This document shows, one piece after another, positions 5,930-5,971 of a DNA stretch of 5,971 nt (positions are counted from its first letter, which is position 1; every line of letters starts with the position of its first letter). A program made the translations under genes and the position numbers. The notes beneath the pieces were generated by a model that was given only the letters and a program-made list of their open reading frames with translations, made no database searches and was not told where the DNA came from. Source of the stretch: JAVBNJ01 sp031551625. GTDB lineage: Bacteria; Bacteroidota; Bacteroidia; Bacteroidales; UBA932. The DNA lies in NCBI GenBank assembly GCA_031551625.1, contig JAVBNJ010000068.1, forward strand, positions 1 through 5,971, given 5' to 3'.

Positions 5930-5971
5930 GGGGGCGAGATGTCTCCACTTCACTTGCTGCCGCTCGTTCCG
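5930..5971. repeat. Possible dispersed extragenic repeat, cut by the window end
   Basis: The G/C-rich stretch begins with GGGGGCGAGATGTCTCCACT and continues into CGCTCGTTCCG. It contains the short palindrome GAGA-TG-TCTC (5936-5945) and resembles the extragenic repeats of the GAGATTTCTCC...CTTCGCT...CGGTCG type seen across many bacterial genomes. It lies about 40 bases upstream of the minus-strand gene start, and the A/T-rich DNA between (5890-5929) shows no TAnnTTTG box on the minus strand. Only part of the element is visible. Confidence 0.3.

Noticed and set aside
1..5971. tRNA, rRNA or known riboswitch genes
   Set aside because: No cloverleaf, rRNA-like or recognisable riboswitch consensus was seen in the intergenic regions; in particular I saw no cobalamin riboswitch near the adenosyltransferase tail, though its upstream region is outside the window.

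Overview
The window looks like chromosomal DNA from a member of the Bacteroidota, most likely the order Bacteroidales. Three things point there: the protein sequences (a small acidic DUF2795-type protein, a free-standing polyprenol-phosphate mannosyltransferase, and a secreted Ig-like repeat protein ending in a DUF1566/FISUMP-like domain); start codons preceded by A/T-rich sequence with no Shine-Dalgarno; and promoter-like TAnnTTTG boxes. The species cannot be named from the sequence alone.

Layout. Bases 1-126 hold the last 41 codons of a PduO-type cob(I)alamin adenosyltransferase. An A/T-rich gap with promoter candidates and a perfect 8-bp palindrome leads into a 73-residue DUF2795-type gene (309-530). 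The next gap carries a repeat-like element bounded by a 9-bp inverted repeat, then a TATCTTTG box almost touching the start codon of trkA (674-2023), the NAD-binding regulatory subunit of Trk potassium uptake. Only 27 bases later comes aspA (2051-3484), aspartate ammonia-lyase. A purine-rich tandem/inverted repeat (3486-3554) separates aspA from a GT2 polyprenol-phosphate mannose synthase-like gene (3578-4303). A strong hairpin with a T-tract (4325-4356) closes the plus-strand genes and probably also serves the convergent minus-strand gene. That gene (4372-5889, minus) encodes a secreted multidomain surface-type protein whose reading frame is cut by a stop codon at codon 60. The last 40 or so bases look like the start of another dispersed extragenic repeat.

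How the genes relate. Most are housekeeping functions: cofactor adenosylation, K+ homeostasis, aspartate/fumarate interconversion and lipid-linked mannose supply. trkA and aspA are close enough to be co-transcribed, but no functional link is established. The minus-strand gene is accessory and differs in base composition between its parts.

I do not see a convincing new multi-gene system. The most notable items are the single-codon disruption of the secreted protein, the three different repeat-like extragenic elements, and the apparently leaderless trkA promoter.
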